DNA of 64,000 bases. It comes from a virus. The notes under the pieces were generated by a model. It was not told the origin of the DNA, searched no databases, and saw only the letters and a list, made by a program, of their open reading frames with translations. Shown piece by piece: positions 1-7,766 of the stretch; the stretch's first letter is position 1, and the number at the start of each line of letters is the position of its first letter. The translations under genes and the position numbers were made by a program. The stretch lies in the IMG/VR virus record IMGVR_UViG_3300033146_001994, positions 1 through 64,000 of that record; one strand, 5' to 3'.

Positions 1-4
1 TATT

Positions 5-205
5 ATGAGAAAATTTAATTTAGAAGCGAAAATAACAATTAGTGTTCATACTGTTGTTGATGCAAATTCACTTGAAGAAGCAATTAAAATTGCAGAACAA
101 AGAGATGATATTTTCCACGCAACATATCAAAATGGCAATGAAGATGAACATTGGATTATTGATGATTTTGATGGTTTACCTATGGATATTCATTTAGAAG
201 AATAA
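5..205 (+). CDS. Small hypothetical protein (66 aa)
   Basis: A 66-residue acidic protein. The first half alternates hydrophobic and charged residues as in a beta hairpin (KITISVHTVVDA), followed by a helix (SLEEAIKIAEQR) and an acidic tail with aromatic residues. This resembles small accessory proteins common in Bacteroidetes phages and mobile DNA, but I do not recognise a named family and assign no function. The ATG is almost at the window edge, so upstream context is missing. It is the first of three short ORFs separated by hairpin-rich spacers, which suggests a region of exchangeable accessory genes. The reading frame is clear; the role is unknown. Confidence 0.6.
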   Translation: MRKFNLEAKITISVHTVVDANSLEEAIKIAEQRDDIFHATYQNGNEDEHWIIDDFDGLPMDIHLEE

Positions 206-206
206 T

Positions 207-243
207 GCACCACAACGGTAAAGTGTATGGTGCGTTGCCATAC
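207..243 (+). other. Two mutually exclusive hairpins downstream of first ORF
   Basis: GCACCA at 207-212 can pair with TGGTGC at 228-233, or GTATGG at 225-230 can pair with CCATAC at 238-243. Both use the TGG at 228-230, so they cannot form together. No T-run follows, so this is not an ordinary intrinsic terminator. It could be mRNA-end processing structure or a remnant of a recombination site. Stem lengths are only 6 bp. Confidence 0.3.
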
Positions 244-280
244 AAAGAGATAATGTTCAATCTAATAAAATAAATTTGAT

Positions 281-486
281 ATGAGTGATAAAATAAAAAA
301 TACAGGACAAAGTGGCAATGACACTATACACAGTGTTATACACAGTCCTAATGAATTAGAGCCAGTTTTAGCAAAAATCGAACATATAAACGATTTGGGA
401 AAATCCGAATGGTATGAAGTAGTTTAAAAACATTTGAAGATGGTGAAAAAGTTGTAAAATGGAAATATTGTAAGGATTGTGTATAA
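281..486 (+). pseudogene. Frameshifted small ORF, two halves in different frames
   Basis: An ATG at 281 opens a 48-codon frame ending with GKSEWYEVV and a TAA at 425-427. A different frame entered at 421 continues with TFEDGEKVVKWKYCKDCV and stops at 484-486. I remember proteins from Bacteroidetes mobile DNA in which a KSEWYEVV-like segment and a TFEDG...WKYC-like segment occur in one chain, so I read this as one gene broken by a small indel near 421. No classic -1 slippery heptamer sits in the correct phase at the junction, so programmed frameshifting is less likely. Alternatively the first 48 codons are a small gene on their own. Confidence 0.45.
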
Positions 487-610
487 CGATTTGAATATGA
501 AATGTAGGCAATTTGAAACACCTACTTTCAATTACCAACAGAACTTAAATAAAAGAGATAAATTAACTAATTAATAACTTGTTGCCTATATTTTATATTT
601 GTTGTTAGGC
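481..610 (+). repeat. Long imperfect inverted repeat resembling an integron attC site
   Basis: The arm at 481-511 and the arm at 582-610 are near-perfect inverted copies: the inner 7 bp TAGGCAA / TTGCCTA match exactly, and the next 12 positions match apart from three that can form G-U pairs. The outer ends are GTATAAC (481-487) and GTTAGGC (604-610). GTTAGGC fits the attC core GTTRRRY exactly; GTATAAC differs from RYYYAAC at one base. A spacer of 70 nt makes the element about 130 bp, similar to long attC sites of the VCR type. An ORF starts 19 bases downstream at 629 and its end overlaps GCCTAAC (812-818), a perfect RYYYAAC. No integrase gene is visible. The inverted repeat is certain; its role is inference. 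Confidence 0.45.
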
Positions 611-628
611 AACGTAAATTAAAAGATA

Positions 629-817
629 ATGACAAGAAGTGAAGCATATTATCAGATGAAAACATTAGGAAATTTAGTAACTCATAAATCTTTTACGAAA
701 CACGAATTTTTAACTTGGGAACAAAATCAAATTAAAACAGAAGATGGGTATGACTTTTCGTCTCAATTTCATAATTTAAAGCAATTTGAAGATGGTTGGT
801 CGCTTTATGTTGCCTAA
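629..817 (+). CDS. Small hypothetical protein (62 aa), possible cassette gene
   Basis: A 62-residue protein with an N-terminal TRSEAYYQMKTLG helix, the centre VTHKSF...EFLTW, an EDGYDF turn and a C-terminal FEDGWSLYVA. The layout (E-A-x5-G-x-x-V near the start, D-G-W near the end) is common in small Bacteroidetes phage and plasmid proteins and faintly recalls the DUF2829 fold, which includes the Thoeris inhibitor Tad2. That likeness is only at pattern level. The stop codon lies inside GTTGCCTAAC (809-818), the reverse complement of GTTAGGCAAC at 604-613 just ahead of the gene, so the gene is bracketed by matching half-sites. Function is not assigned. Confidence 0.55.
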   Translation: MTRSEAYYQMKTLGNLVTHKSFTKHEFLTWEQNQIKTEDGYDFSSQFHNLKQFEDGWSLYVA

Positions 818-935
818 CTAGATGCTAGAAAACATATTTATTCAAAATGATAAATATGTACAATATAACTTTATATATAGAAAAACTAAAGAAACAAAAC
901 AATATTAATAAATAAACTAATTAATTAAATTTATT

Positions 936-1460
936 ATGCAGATAAATATAGTAAATAATTCAAAACTTGAATTACCCAAGTATGCCCACAATGGGGATGC
1001 AGGAATAGATTTAAAAGCTGATTTTTCAAAAGAAACTTTAAAATCATTAAAATTTACAGGACAACTTAGTGTAAATAATAATACTGATATTACAATTAAT
1101 AATGGAGAAAATCCGATACAAAGCATAGTTTTATTCCCAAATACTAGAGTATTAGTACCTACAAATTTACATGTACAATTGCCTAAAAACACACAGTTAG
1201 AAATAAGGTCAAGGTCAGGATGGGCACTAAAAGAGGGAATTACATTACTAAACTCTCCTGGGACTATTGATTCTAATTATACAGGCAGTATTGGAGCAAT
1301 ACTTATAAACTTAAGTAATTCACCTGTAACAATTAGTCAAGGCGATAGAGTTGCACAGGCTGTACTAATGCCCTACATTCCTATAGAATGGAATGAAGTA
1401 TATAATCTAAATACTACTAATAGAGGAACATCAGGATTTGGTGATTCAGGTAAAAACTAA
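936..1460 (+). CDS. dut: dUTPase (dUTP diphosphatase)
   Basis: Hydrolyses dUTP to dUMP and pyrophosphate, keeping uracil out of replicating DNA and feeding dTMP synthesis. All five motifs of the trimeric dUTPase family are visible: AGIDL near the N-terminus, RSRSGWALK, the catalytic GTIDSNYTGSI loop, QGDRVAQAVL and the C-terminal RGTSGFGDSG arm that closes over the active site. At 174 residues it is longer than the usual 140-150 because of an insert of about 20 residues between motifs 1 and 2 (NNNTDITINN region). It opens a run of nucleic-acid genes and pairs functionally with the uracil-DNA glycosylase at 16767. The start follows an A/T-rich leader. Confidence 0.95.
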   Translation: MQINIVNNSKLELPKYAHNGDAGIDLKADFSKETLKSLKFTGQLSVNNNTDITINNGENPIQSIVLFPNTRVLVPTNLHVQLPKNTQLEIRSRSGWALKEGITLLNSPGTIDSNYTGSIGAILINLSNSPVTISQGDRVAQAVLMPYIPIEWNEVYNLNTTNRGTSGFGDSGKN

Positions 1461-1474
1461 TAAATAATATAACT

Positions 1475-2164
1475 ATGAAATATATTGAGAATTTAACAGA
1501 ACAGGAAATTTTAAAGTTGACAAATACTGATATTGATAAAATGGTCAGGCTAAAGGTGGCAAAAAAAGGAATTAAGTTTCTTACTCTTCCAAAAGAGCCT
1601 GCGTACATCAAAACTACTCCACCTACAACAAAAGTATATTATTGCAATTTGTTAGGAAGAAAACTTTCCTTTACAGATAAACATGAATTAGACGATGTAA
1701 TAGATGTATTAAATTCCTGTAAAAGTAAATGTACTATTGATAGGGATTATAATTTGCCAGGAGATAATCCAGGATATTTAAAGAAGGAGCTTGAAAATGC
1801 AAATTGGAGTAGTGATACCCCTGATTCTATAAAGACAGAAATGGTATATACAAACAAAGAGTATAATATTTTCAGCAAAATTACAAGAGAAAATTCTAAA
1901 TTACAAAGTGTTTTTAAAAAAGCAATGCAGGAATATGAAGTATTTCAAAAAGAATTAGATAGTATAAAGGATGAAATATTGCAATATATAAAACCTGTTA
2001 TAGATAAGTATGCGTTGCTTGAAGAGTGTATTCACGTGTTTAAAAAAGAATATTTACCTTTAGCAGAAAATAATGAAGAAATTTCAATAGAATTTTTAGG
2101 TAAAGCATATAACTTATCAACAGAACAGAAAGATTATGTGCTAAAGAATTATAGAAAAGAATAA
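1475..2164 (+). CDS. Hypothetical protein (229 aa) between dUTPase and polymerase
   Basis: I do not recognise this protein. The N-terminal 50 residues are helical and lysine-rich, a central part has Cys-containing and Pro/Gly-rich turns (SCKSKCTIDRDYNLPGDNPGY), and the C-terminal 110 residues are strongly helical with heptad-like spacing (EYEVFQKELDSIKDEILQY), suggesting a coiled coil. No signal peptide or membrane segment. It starts 14 bases after the dUTPase stop and ends at a terminator-like hairpin, so it is probably co-transcribed with dUTPase. A replication or DNA-binding accessory role is possible from context only. Confidence 0.65.
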   Translation: MKYIENLTEQEILKLTNTDIDKMVRLKVAKKGIKFLTLPKEPAYIKTTPPTTKVYYCNLLGRKLSFTDKHELDDVIDVLNSCKSKCTIDRDYNLPGDNPGYLKKELENANWSSDTPDSIKTEMVYTNKEYNIFSKITRENSKLQSVFKKAMQEYEVFQKELDSIKDEILQYIKPVIDKYALLEECIHVFKKEYLPLAENNEEISIEFLGKAYNLSTEQKDYVLKNYRKE

Positions 2165-2210
2165 TTTTATGTATATTTATAAATTCTTTCATAATTGGTT
2201 TGTTTAGTTT

Positions 2211-2257
2211 ACAGCAAGGAGATATTTCAATAGATATTCTTCTTGCTGTTTTAATTT
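2211..2257 (+). terminator. Intrinsic terminator candidate
   Basis: ACAGCAAG at 2211-2218 pairs with CTTGCTGT at 2242-2249, and the stem can be extended inward by several pairs including a G-U. It is followed by TTTTAATTT. It lies between the 1475 gene and the small membrane gene at 2269, so it would separate the dUTPase unit from the polymerase unit. Confidence 0.6.
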
Positions 2258-2268
2258 AAATTATAAAT

Positions 2269-2481
2269 ATGGAAAATAAAATAATCAATCAAAAAGCAAT
2301 ATTATATATAGGAATGTTATTCTACTTTATTGGAATAGTGTTACTTATAATAGAATGTGATGCTTTTTCAATAGGAATATCACTTCTAGGAGCATGTTTT
2401 ATTGGAATATCTCTAAGCAACTTAAATAATTTATATAAAGCCTATGAAACAGACAGGAACAATAAGAATAGTTTCCGATAA
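2269..2481 (+). CDS. Small two-helix membrane protein (70 aa)
   Basis: A 70-residue protein with two hydrophobic stretches, roughly residues 11-30 (ILYIGMLFYFIGIVLLII) and 33-50 (AFSIGISLLGACFIGISL), and a charged C-terminal tail. It should span the inner membrane twice. Its last 38 bases overlap the start of the DNA polymerase gene in another frame, implying translational coupling. Position and topology do not identify a function. A second tiny two-helix protein lies upstream of the DnaB-like helicase at 6809. Confidence 0.55.
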   Translation: MENKIINQKAILYIGMLFYFIGIVLLIIECDAFSIGISLLGACFIGISLSNLNNLYKAYETDRNNKNSFR

Positions 2482-3668
2482 TCCAAAGTATTCTAAATTT
2501 ATACAATGGTCTAAAGAGGAAGCATTAGCATTCTTAAATACCTTAGATTCTATTGCACTAGATATTGAAACATCTGGACTAAATGCTCATAAAGATATAA
2601 TATATCTAGTGCAGTTAGGTAATGCAGATATTCAGGTAGTAATAGATGCACTTACTATTGACATAGTATTTTTTAAAAAATTACTAGAAACTAAGGAACT
2701 TGTTATACAAAATGCTCAATTTGGGTTACAATTCCTATTTAAAAAAGATATACAAGTTACTAAAATACATGATGCAATGCTTGTAGAAAGTGTGTTGTAT
2801 GGAGGATATAATAATAAGGCTGATTTAGCAAATATAACTACTTTATTAGATGCAAGTATAGCAAATAAGTACATAACTAGGAGATTTAGTTTAAATGCTC
2901 TAACAACTAAATACTGTAACATCACACTAGATAGAAATATTTACAGTATAATCACATCTATTGGAATAAACAATACAGTTATAGAATATGTAGCAGATAA
3001 CGTAAAATATATGCATGCTATAAAAGAGCAACAGCTTGCTGCTTATAAAAATCATCAAATTGTATACAAGGTAGATGGAAATTTAATTGACTTGGAAAAC
3101 AAAGTTGCTATTGTATTAGCTAAAATGCTTTTTAATGGAGTGCTTGTAGACAAAGAAAAATATAAAAACACTGTTATAGATGAAGTAAACACTGTTATTA
3201 TAGAGAGTATAAAAGAACTTGACAATAATATACTAAACGACAGTAGATTTAAAAAATGGCATGCTTATCAATTAGATTTATTTTCTACAATTAAATCCAC
3301 AGGCATAAATTGGAATAGTAACGTTGTGAAACTTGAAATTTTAAAAGAAATAGATGCTAATATTGAATCGACAGGTACACCCGTTCTAAGAAAACATGTA
3401 AAAGCTCATCCAATTATAGCAAATCTTGTATCATATAGTAAATCTAAAAAATTACAAAGCTCTTTTGGAGAAGCTTTGCTAGAGCATATAGATAGTAGTA
3501 CAGGTAGAATACATTCTAATATACAGCAGATATTGTCTACTGGAAGAATTTCTATGAGTAACCCAAATTTATTACAAATTCCTAGTAAAGGTAAACTGGG
3601 AAAGGTCATTAGAAGCTGTTTTATACCTAGAGATGGATACGATGTGGTAGGTGGCGATTATAGTAGCT
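2444..3668 (+). CDS. Family A DNA polymerase, exon 1 (3'-5' exonuclease and start of polymerase domain)
   Basis: First part of a T7/PolI-type replicative polymerase without a 5'-3' exonuclease domain. Residues about 36-200 form the proofreading exonuclease: ALDIETSGL carries the DxE metal ligands, then NAQFGLQFL and EYVADNVKY as the later motifs. From about residue 330 the polymerase domain begins (GRIHSNIQQILSTGRISMSNPNLLQIP) and runs into motif A, GGDYSS. The reading frame then hits a stop at 3677-3679. The missing FEL of motif A resumes at 4220 after a group I intron, so the exon boundary is placed after T3668, giving DYSS-FEL. Exons 1 and 2 together encode about 648 residues. The start overlaps the membrane gene upstream by 38 bases. 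Confidence 0.9.
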
Positions 3669-4219
3669 TAACTAATTAAATTGGCATGTTTATTTATGTA
3701 ATGTATACAACATTTTTTTTGTATATGTGTAAAAATGACATGGGTAAAGTAAATAAAAATGATGAAATGCTTGTAATAAAAGCATATAAAAGCAATTTTA
3801 GTTGTAATTCTATTGCAAAAGAATTCAAAATTAGTACTGAAACAATTGTCTGAATATTTAATAGATAATAACATTTTTTTTTACTAGTACATATACTTCT
3901 AATTTATACAGTATAAATATTCTTAGATATAAAGAAGTAACTAAACTGTACAATTTACTTTACAATAATGCATCTATTTTTCTTAAGCGAAAGAAAGATA
4001 GAATGAGGCTAGCTCCAGTGAAAATTGGAGTTAAAAATATACCTTAAATTCAGGGAAAGTTTGCATGCCAACCCTGAGCAAAATCTATACACCTTAATGG
4101 TAAATAGGATAATGAACTGTCCTTAGGAAAGTATATAGAGATGTGCAACGACTATAATAGGTATGCCCTAACATTAAGTTGAGGGTAAAGGGATAGTCTG
4201 GCTAGAAGAAAACTAGTTG
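3669..4219 (+). ncRNA. Group I self-splicing intron in DNA polymerase gene
   Basis: A 551-nt insertion that breaks motif A of the polymerase. Its 3' third has group I core elements: a P/Q-like region TCAGGGAAAGTTTGC...CAACCCTGAGC near 4050-4080, the R element GTGCAACGACTATA at about 4143-4156 and the S element GGATAGTCTG at about 4191-4200, whose GACTAT and ATAGTC form P7. The placed boundaries put U at the exon 1 end and G at the intron end, as group I chemistry requires, and restore DYSSFEL. The subtype looks like IA. The 5' half holds a broken homing endonuclease. Exact splice sites are inferred. Confidence 0.88.
3740..4047 (+). pseudogene. Degenerate homing endonuclease remnant inside the intron
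   Basis: Two fragments remain. An ATG at 3740 encodes 37 residues ending at a TGA (3851-3853), with a helix-turn-helix-like CNSIAKEFKISTETIV. In a different frame, about 3874-4047 encodes a C-terminal piece with YKEVTKLYNLLYNNASIFLK and a basic tail. Both resemble ends of HTH-plus-LAGLIDADG intron endonucleases, which commonly finish with LYxxATIYLxRK. The catalytic core between them is absent and the frames differ, so the gene appears to have lost its middle. The intron should still splice but not home on its own. Confidence 0.6.
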
Positions 4220-4941
4220 TCGAATTGGCTATAATTGCAGAATTATCACAAGACCCGTTGTGGATAAATACATTAAACGATGGTAAAAATTTACACACTG
4301 TTCTATGTGCACAAACTTTTGATATTACAGAAGATGAGGTTAATCATATATTTCCTTATAATAAGGATTTAACTTATAGGGCAGTACAGAAAACGATTGA
4401 TTTTGGATTAGCATATGGTATGTCAAAATTTAAGTTATCAGATACTATAGGTATTTCTGAAAAAGATGCAGAGATACTTATAGAAAAATTCTTTAGTAAA
4501 GTACCTAAAGTAAAACAGTTTTTAACCGTTCTAGGAACATTAGGTAGCAAAAGGGGTTTTATAAAAGTACCTAATCCTTACGGAAGAGTTAGATTTTTCC
4601 CAAAGTTTAATGTAATTGAAAATGAACAGGTAGATTCAAGAACTAAAAATATATGGATGGGGGAAATAAGTAGAGCTTCCATGAATACACCTATACAGGG
4701 AATAAATGCAAACGCTATAAAATTAGCATTGGTAAATGTACAAGCTTATATAGATGAACATAACTACCCTGCTAGTATATTATTAAGTATATATGATGAA
4801 ATTCAAACTGAATGTAAAAAAGAATATTCACAGGAATGGAAAACAATACTTGAGGATATAATGCTAAAAAGTGCTAAAGTATTTATAAAATCTGTTCCAA
4901 TACAGGCAGATTGTGATATACATGATTGTTGGACTAAATAA
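4220..4941 (+). CDS. Family A DNA polymerase, exon 2 (polymerase fingers and palm)
   Basis: Continues the polymerase from motif A: (F)ELAIIAELSQDPLW, then motif B, the O-helix RAVQKTIDFGLAYGM (K-x3-DFG-x2-YG), and motif C, SIYDEIQTE, where YDE replaces the usual HDE with the second catalytic aspartate kept. A TTG at 4225 could be mistaken for a start, but the coding match to motif A extends upstream of it to the intron boundary, so this is an exon rather than a free-standing gene. It is followed 6 bases later by the SF2 helicase. Together with exon 1 it forms a complete polymerase of ordinary phage length. Confidence 0.9.
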
Positions 4942-4947
4942 AAACTT

Positions 4948-6192
4948 ATGAAAGATAGAGAAAGTATAAATAAAGAACTAAGAGCCATTTATAGAAAATA
5001 TAATTTGCTAAATGGTACTTTTGTTGTTGAAATGGGTACAGGAAAGACTAAACTAGGCATAGATTTAATAAAGGAATATGAGCCTGACACAGTACTTATA
5101 GTTAGTCCTAGTACTAATATTTCAGGAGATACAAAAGAGTTAAATGTGTGGGAAAAGGAGTTTATTAAATGGGGTAATTCTATCAGCAAGGTTACTTATA
5201 TGACTATTAATAAAGCTTATAAATTACAAAATAGTTATTATGATATGATTATTTTAGATGAAGTACATGCTATATTAACTCCTGAGTTTTCCAAAGTATT
5301 AAAAAATAATTCTTTTGGTAGGATTATAGGGCTGACAGGAACACCAGATATTGTAGATAAAAAAGATAAACGATACCTTTATAACACCTTTTGCCCAATC
5401 ATTGCGGTGTATAAAAATGCAGCTAAAGATAGTATTATAAATAAAACCAGAATATTTGTATTTAATTATCGATTAACTAATGATTTAAAAACACTTAGCG
5501 GCAATCCTAAAAATCCATTTAAACAAGGTGAATTGGATAAATATGAATATTTGAATAAAAACGTTCGCAAGCTAGAAAAGCAACTATATTCTAATGGATT
5601 TGAGTATTTTTGGAAAGATTCCATGCATATTTTAAAGGATAAAAAGGCTCCTGATAAGCTAAAAATCCTTGCAGGCTCCTATATTAAGAGTATTCAGAAT
5701 AGAAAAGAATTTTTATTAAGTTTAAAATTAACTGTGGAATATGCAAAAGTTATAGCAAAAGCGGTTCTTGATGATATAAATAACAAAGTTCTTGTATTTT
5801 CTGAAAGAGTTGATGCACTTAGTGAAATTACCTCAAATGCGATTTCATATAAAAATAGTGCACAGCAAAATTCTAAGCTGATTGAAGATTTTAACAGAGG
5901 TACAATACGAATATTAGGTGCTTCTAAAAAACTTACTTTAGGAGAAAACCTAATTGGAGCTAACTATGGTATAATTAGTAATATAGTAGGTTCCTCTGTA
6001 CAATTTGAACAGAAGAAAGGGAGATTGCATAGGCTGTCTGTAAATGAAACTGCTACTATGGTTATTCTTTGCGCAGAAAATACTCAACAAAAAGCATGGA
6101 CACAAAATGCTTTAAAGACAATGGATTCTAAAACAATTGTAACATATAATGACCTTAACCTTTTAATAAAAGATATATGGAAAAATCATTAA
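4948..6192 (+). CDS. SF2 (SNF2-like) DNA helicase
   Basis: An ATP-dependent DNA helicase or translocase of 414 residues. Walker A is EMGTGKT (residues 28-34), motif Ia is VLIVSPS, motif II is DEVH (104-107), motif III is GLTGTP (128-133), and the C-terminal RecA-like domain ends with motif VI (GRLHRLS). SNF2/SF2 helicases are part of the crAss-like replication set, which fits its place next to the polymerase. It is compact compared with cellular SNF2 proteins and has no obvious extra domain. It overlaps the next gene by 16 bases, suggesting coupled translation. Confidence 0.88.
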   Translation: MKDRESINKELRAIYRKYNLLNGTFVVEMGTGKTKLGIDLIKEYEPDTVLIVSPSTNISGDTKELNVWEKEFIKWGNSISKVTYMTINKAYKLQNSYYDMIILDEVHAILTPEFSKVLKNNSFGRIIGLTGTPDIVDKKDKRYLYNTFCPIIAVYKNAAKDSIINKTRIFVFNYRLTNDLKTLSGNPKNPFKQGELDKYEYLNKNVRKLEKQLYSNGFEYFWKDSMHILKDKKAPDKLKILAGSYIKSIQNRKEFLLSLKLTVEYAKVIAKAVLDDINNKVLVFSERVDALSEITSNAISYKNSAQQNSKLIEDFNRGTIRILGASKKLTLGENLIGANYGIISNIVGSSVQFEQKKGRLHRLSVNETATMVILCAENTQQKAWTQNALKTMDSKTIVTYNDLNLLIKDIWKNH

Positions 6193-6812
6193 ATCACCAT
6201 GTGGAAACCTATCTAAATAATATAGAAACCTTAGGGCATAATACTTTCTATATATATTTCTTATTATACTTATGCTATAAAAAAGAGTATAATACTTTAG
6301 ATAAAATTCTCAACATTACAGATACACACGATAAAGTGTTAAAGTATTTTATTGGTAAAAGGTTTCTCTATTCCAATACTGATACTAAGATTACTTTTAA
6401 ATCAGCATTAGCTCCTAAGATTATTAATATGTTTAAAACAGAGACTGTTATTAAAAAGGAAGTTTTAGCTTTACCTGAATATAATAGTACTAATATTAAA
6501 GACTGGATTAATGAATGGAGAAATTTATTTCCAAAAGGGGTTAACTCTAATGGATATAGATACAGAGGAGACAAACAGGGATGCTATGTCAAGATGAAAA
6601 AGTTTTTAAAAGAGCATCCTGATATACCTGTAACAGATATTTTTAAGGCTACTAAACATCATATTGACATGCTGTCTTTAAAAGGTTCAATTAGCTATTT
6701 AAAATTAGCACATTATTTTATTTATAAAGATAAAATATCGACACTAGCTTCTGAAATAGAAAATTTAGGTAACAGTACTGATTTAGATTATTCATTTATA
6801 ACTAGATTATGA
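6177..6812 (+). CDS. Hypothetical replication-region protein (211 aa)
   Basis: Not recognised. The N-terminal third is helical and hydrophobic with several Tyr/Leu residues (FYIYFLLYLCYK); I would not call it a membrane protein because charged residues follow closely. The middle has IKDWINEWRNLFP and a Gly/Tyr/Arg-rich turn (NSNGYRYRGDKQGC), and the C-terminal part is helical (GSISYLKLAHYFIY). Position between the SF2 helicase and the DnaB-like helicase, with overlaps on both sides, suggests a replication accessory such as a helicase partner or loader. That is context only. Confidence 0.6.
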   Translation: MEKSLNHHVETYLNNIETLGHNTFYIYFLLYLCYKKEYNTLDKILNITDTHDKVLKYFIGKRFLYSNTDTKITFKSALAPKIINMFKTETVIKKEVLALPEYNSTNIKDWINEWRNLFPKGVNSNGYRYRGDKQGCYVKMKKFLKEHPDIPVTDIFKATKHHIDMLSLKGSISYLKLAHYFIYKDKISTLASEIENLGNSTDLDYSFITRL

Positions 6813-6979
6813 GAATATTTATATTTTTAATGTCTATTCTCATGTTAAGTATAGAGCTAATAGATTCTGTATTTATTGATATGCTGAATAAAATACTGAT
6901 AATTATATGCATTATTATTATAAATTTGGTTGTTTTAATTATTTACCCTGAAAATAAAAATATACATAATGATTTTTAA
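6809..6979 (+). CDS. Tiny two-helix membrane protein (56 aa)
   Basis: Starts in an ATGA overlap with the preceding stop and runs 56 codons to a TAA at 6977-6979, overlapping the DnaB-like gene by 11 bases. It has two hydrophobic stretches separated by IDSVFIDMLNK, the second being an almost pure Ile/Leu/Val run (ILIIICIIIINLVVLII). The tight overlaps on both ends argue that it is translated. Function unknown; a small inner-membrane protein that interferes with the host envelope or superinfection would be typical, but nothing here proves it. Confidence 0.5.
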   Translation: MRIFIFLMSILMLSIELIDSVFIDMLNKILIIICIIIINLVVLIIYPENKNIHNDF

Positions 6980-7766
6980 TAGAGTTATAGAACAAATAAA
7001 GATTAATAAGCAAATAAAAGATTCAGGTGGATATAATGCAATTCCTTGGACAAGTTTGCCTAAATTTTCATCTGTACTACCTGGAGTAATGCAGAAAACT
7101 TACTATTTAGTTACTGCTAATAGTAAGGTAGGTAAAAGTCAAATATCTGACTTTATGTTTGTCTTAGAGCCTTATAAATTTGTAAATACTTTTAAAGATA
7201 GTGGAATTACACTAGATATTGATTATTTTATTCTTGAAATGAGTAAAGAAGAAAAAATATTACAATATATAGCACATTTCTTATATACGGATAAAAACAT
7301 TAGAATATCACCTAAGAAACTTTTATCCATGTTTAAGGAAAAAACGCTCTCAAATGAAATTTTCAACATAACAAAGTCAATGGAAATGGCTAATAAATTT
7401 GAAAATTTCGAATCAATCATTCACCTAGAAGATTCTATAAGCAATCCTTATGGAATTTATAAAAAATGTAAACAAGATGCAGAAAAAAATGGACAGTGGA
7501 TAGCTAAGAATGGTAATAAAGTCAGTTGGGATGACTTGAAAAAGAAAGATTCTGATGTGTATAAATATTTATCACATTATGAACCATACAATCCTAAAAG
7601 ATATAAAATTATAATTGTTGACCATACAAGTCTTTTATCTCCTGAGAAAAGCACAGGGGGTACTACATTTGCTTCAATGGATAATTGGAGTGCTGTTAGA
7701 GCATTAGATTTAAAGAAAAAATATGGATTTACTATTGTAGACGTACAACAGCAAAGTGCGGATATT
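6969..7766 (+). CDS. DnaB-like replicative helicase, exon 1
   Basis: RecA-fold helicase of the DnaB/SF4 type. The P-loop is TANSKVGKSQ (about residues 49-58), where the first Gly of GxxxxGKS is replaced by Ala. Walker B is KIIIVDHTSLL, with the aspartate after four hydrophobics. The sequence then reaches TIVDVQQQSADI, the conserved Gln motif at the strand that senses the nucleotide, and stops in the intron at TAA 7767-7769. Exon 2 resumes at 8135. No N-terminal primase-binding DnaB domain is present, as in compact phage helicases. Joined exons encode about 391 residues. Confidence 0.8.

Noticed and set aside
822-908. 28-codon frame starting ATGCTAGAAAAC after the 629 gene
   Set aside because: Too short, no family resemblance, low-complexity Asn/Tyr/Lys composition expected by chance in A/T-rich DNA.
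3677-3679. Polymerase truncation by mutation
   Set aside because: A group I core and a perfect continuation of motif A downstream show an intron rather than a broken gene.
4225-4941. Polymerase exon 2 as a separate gene from TTG at 4225
   Set aside because: The polymerase match continues upstream of the TTG to the intron end, and motif A is completed only by joining to exon 1.
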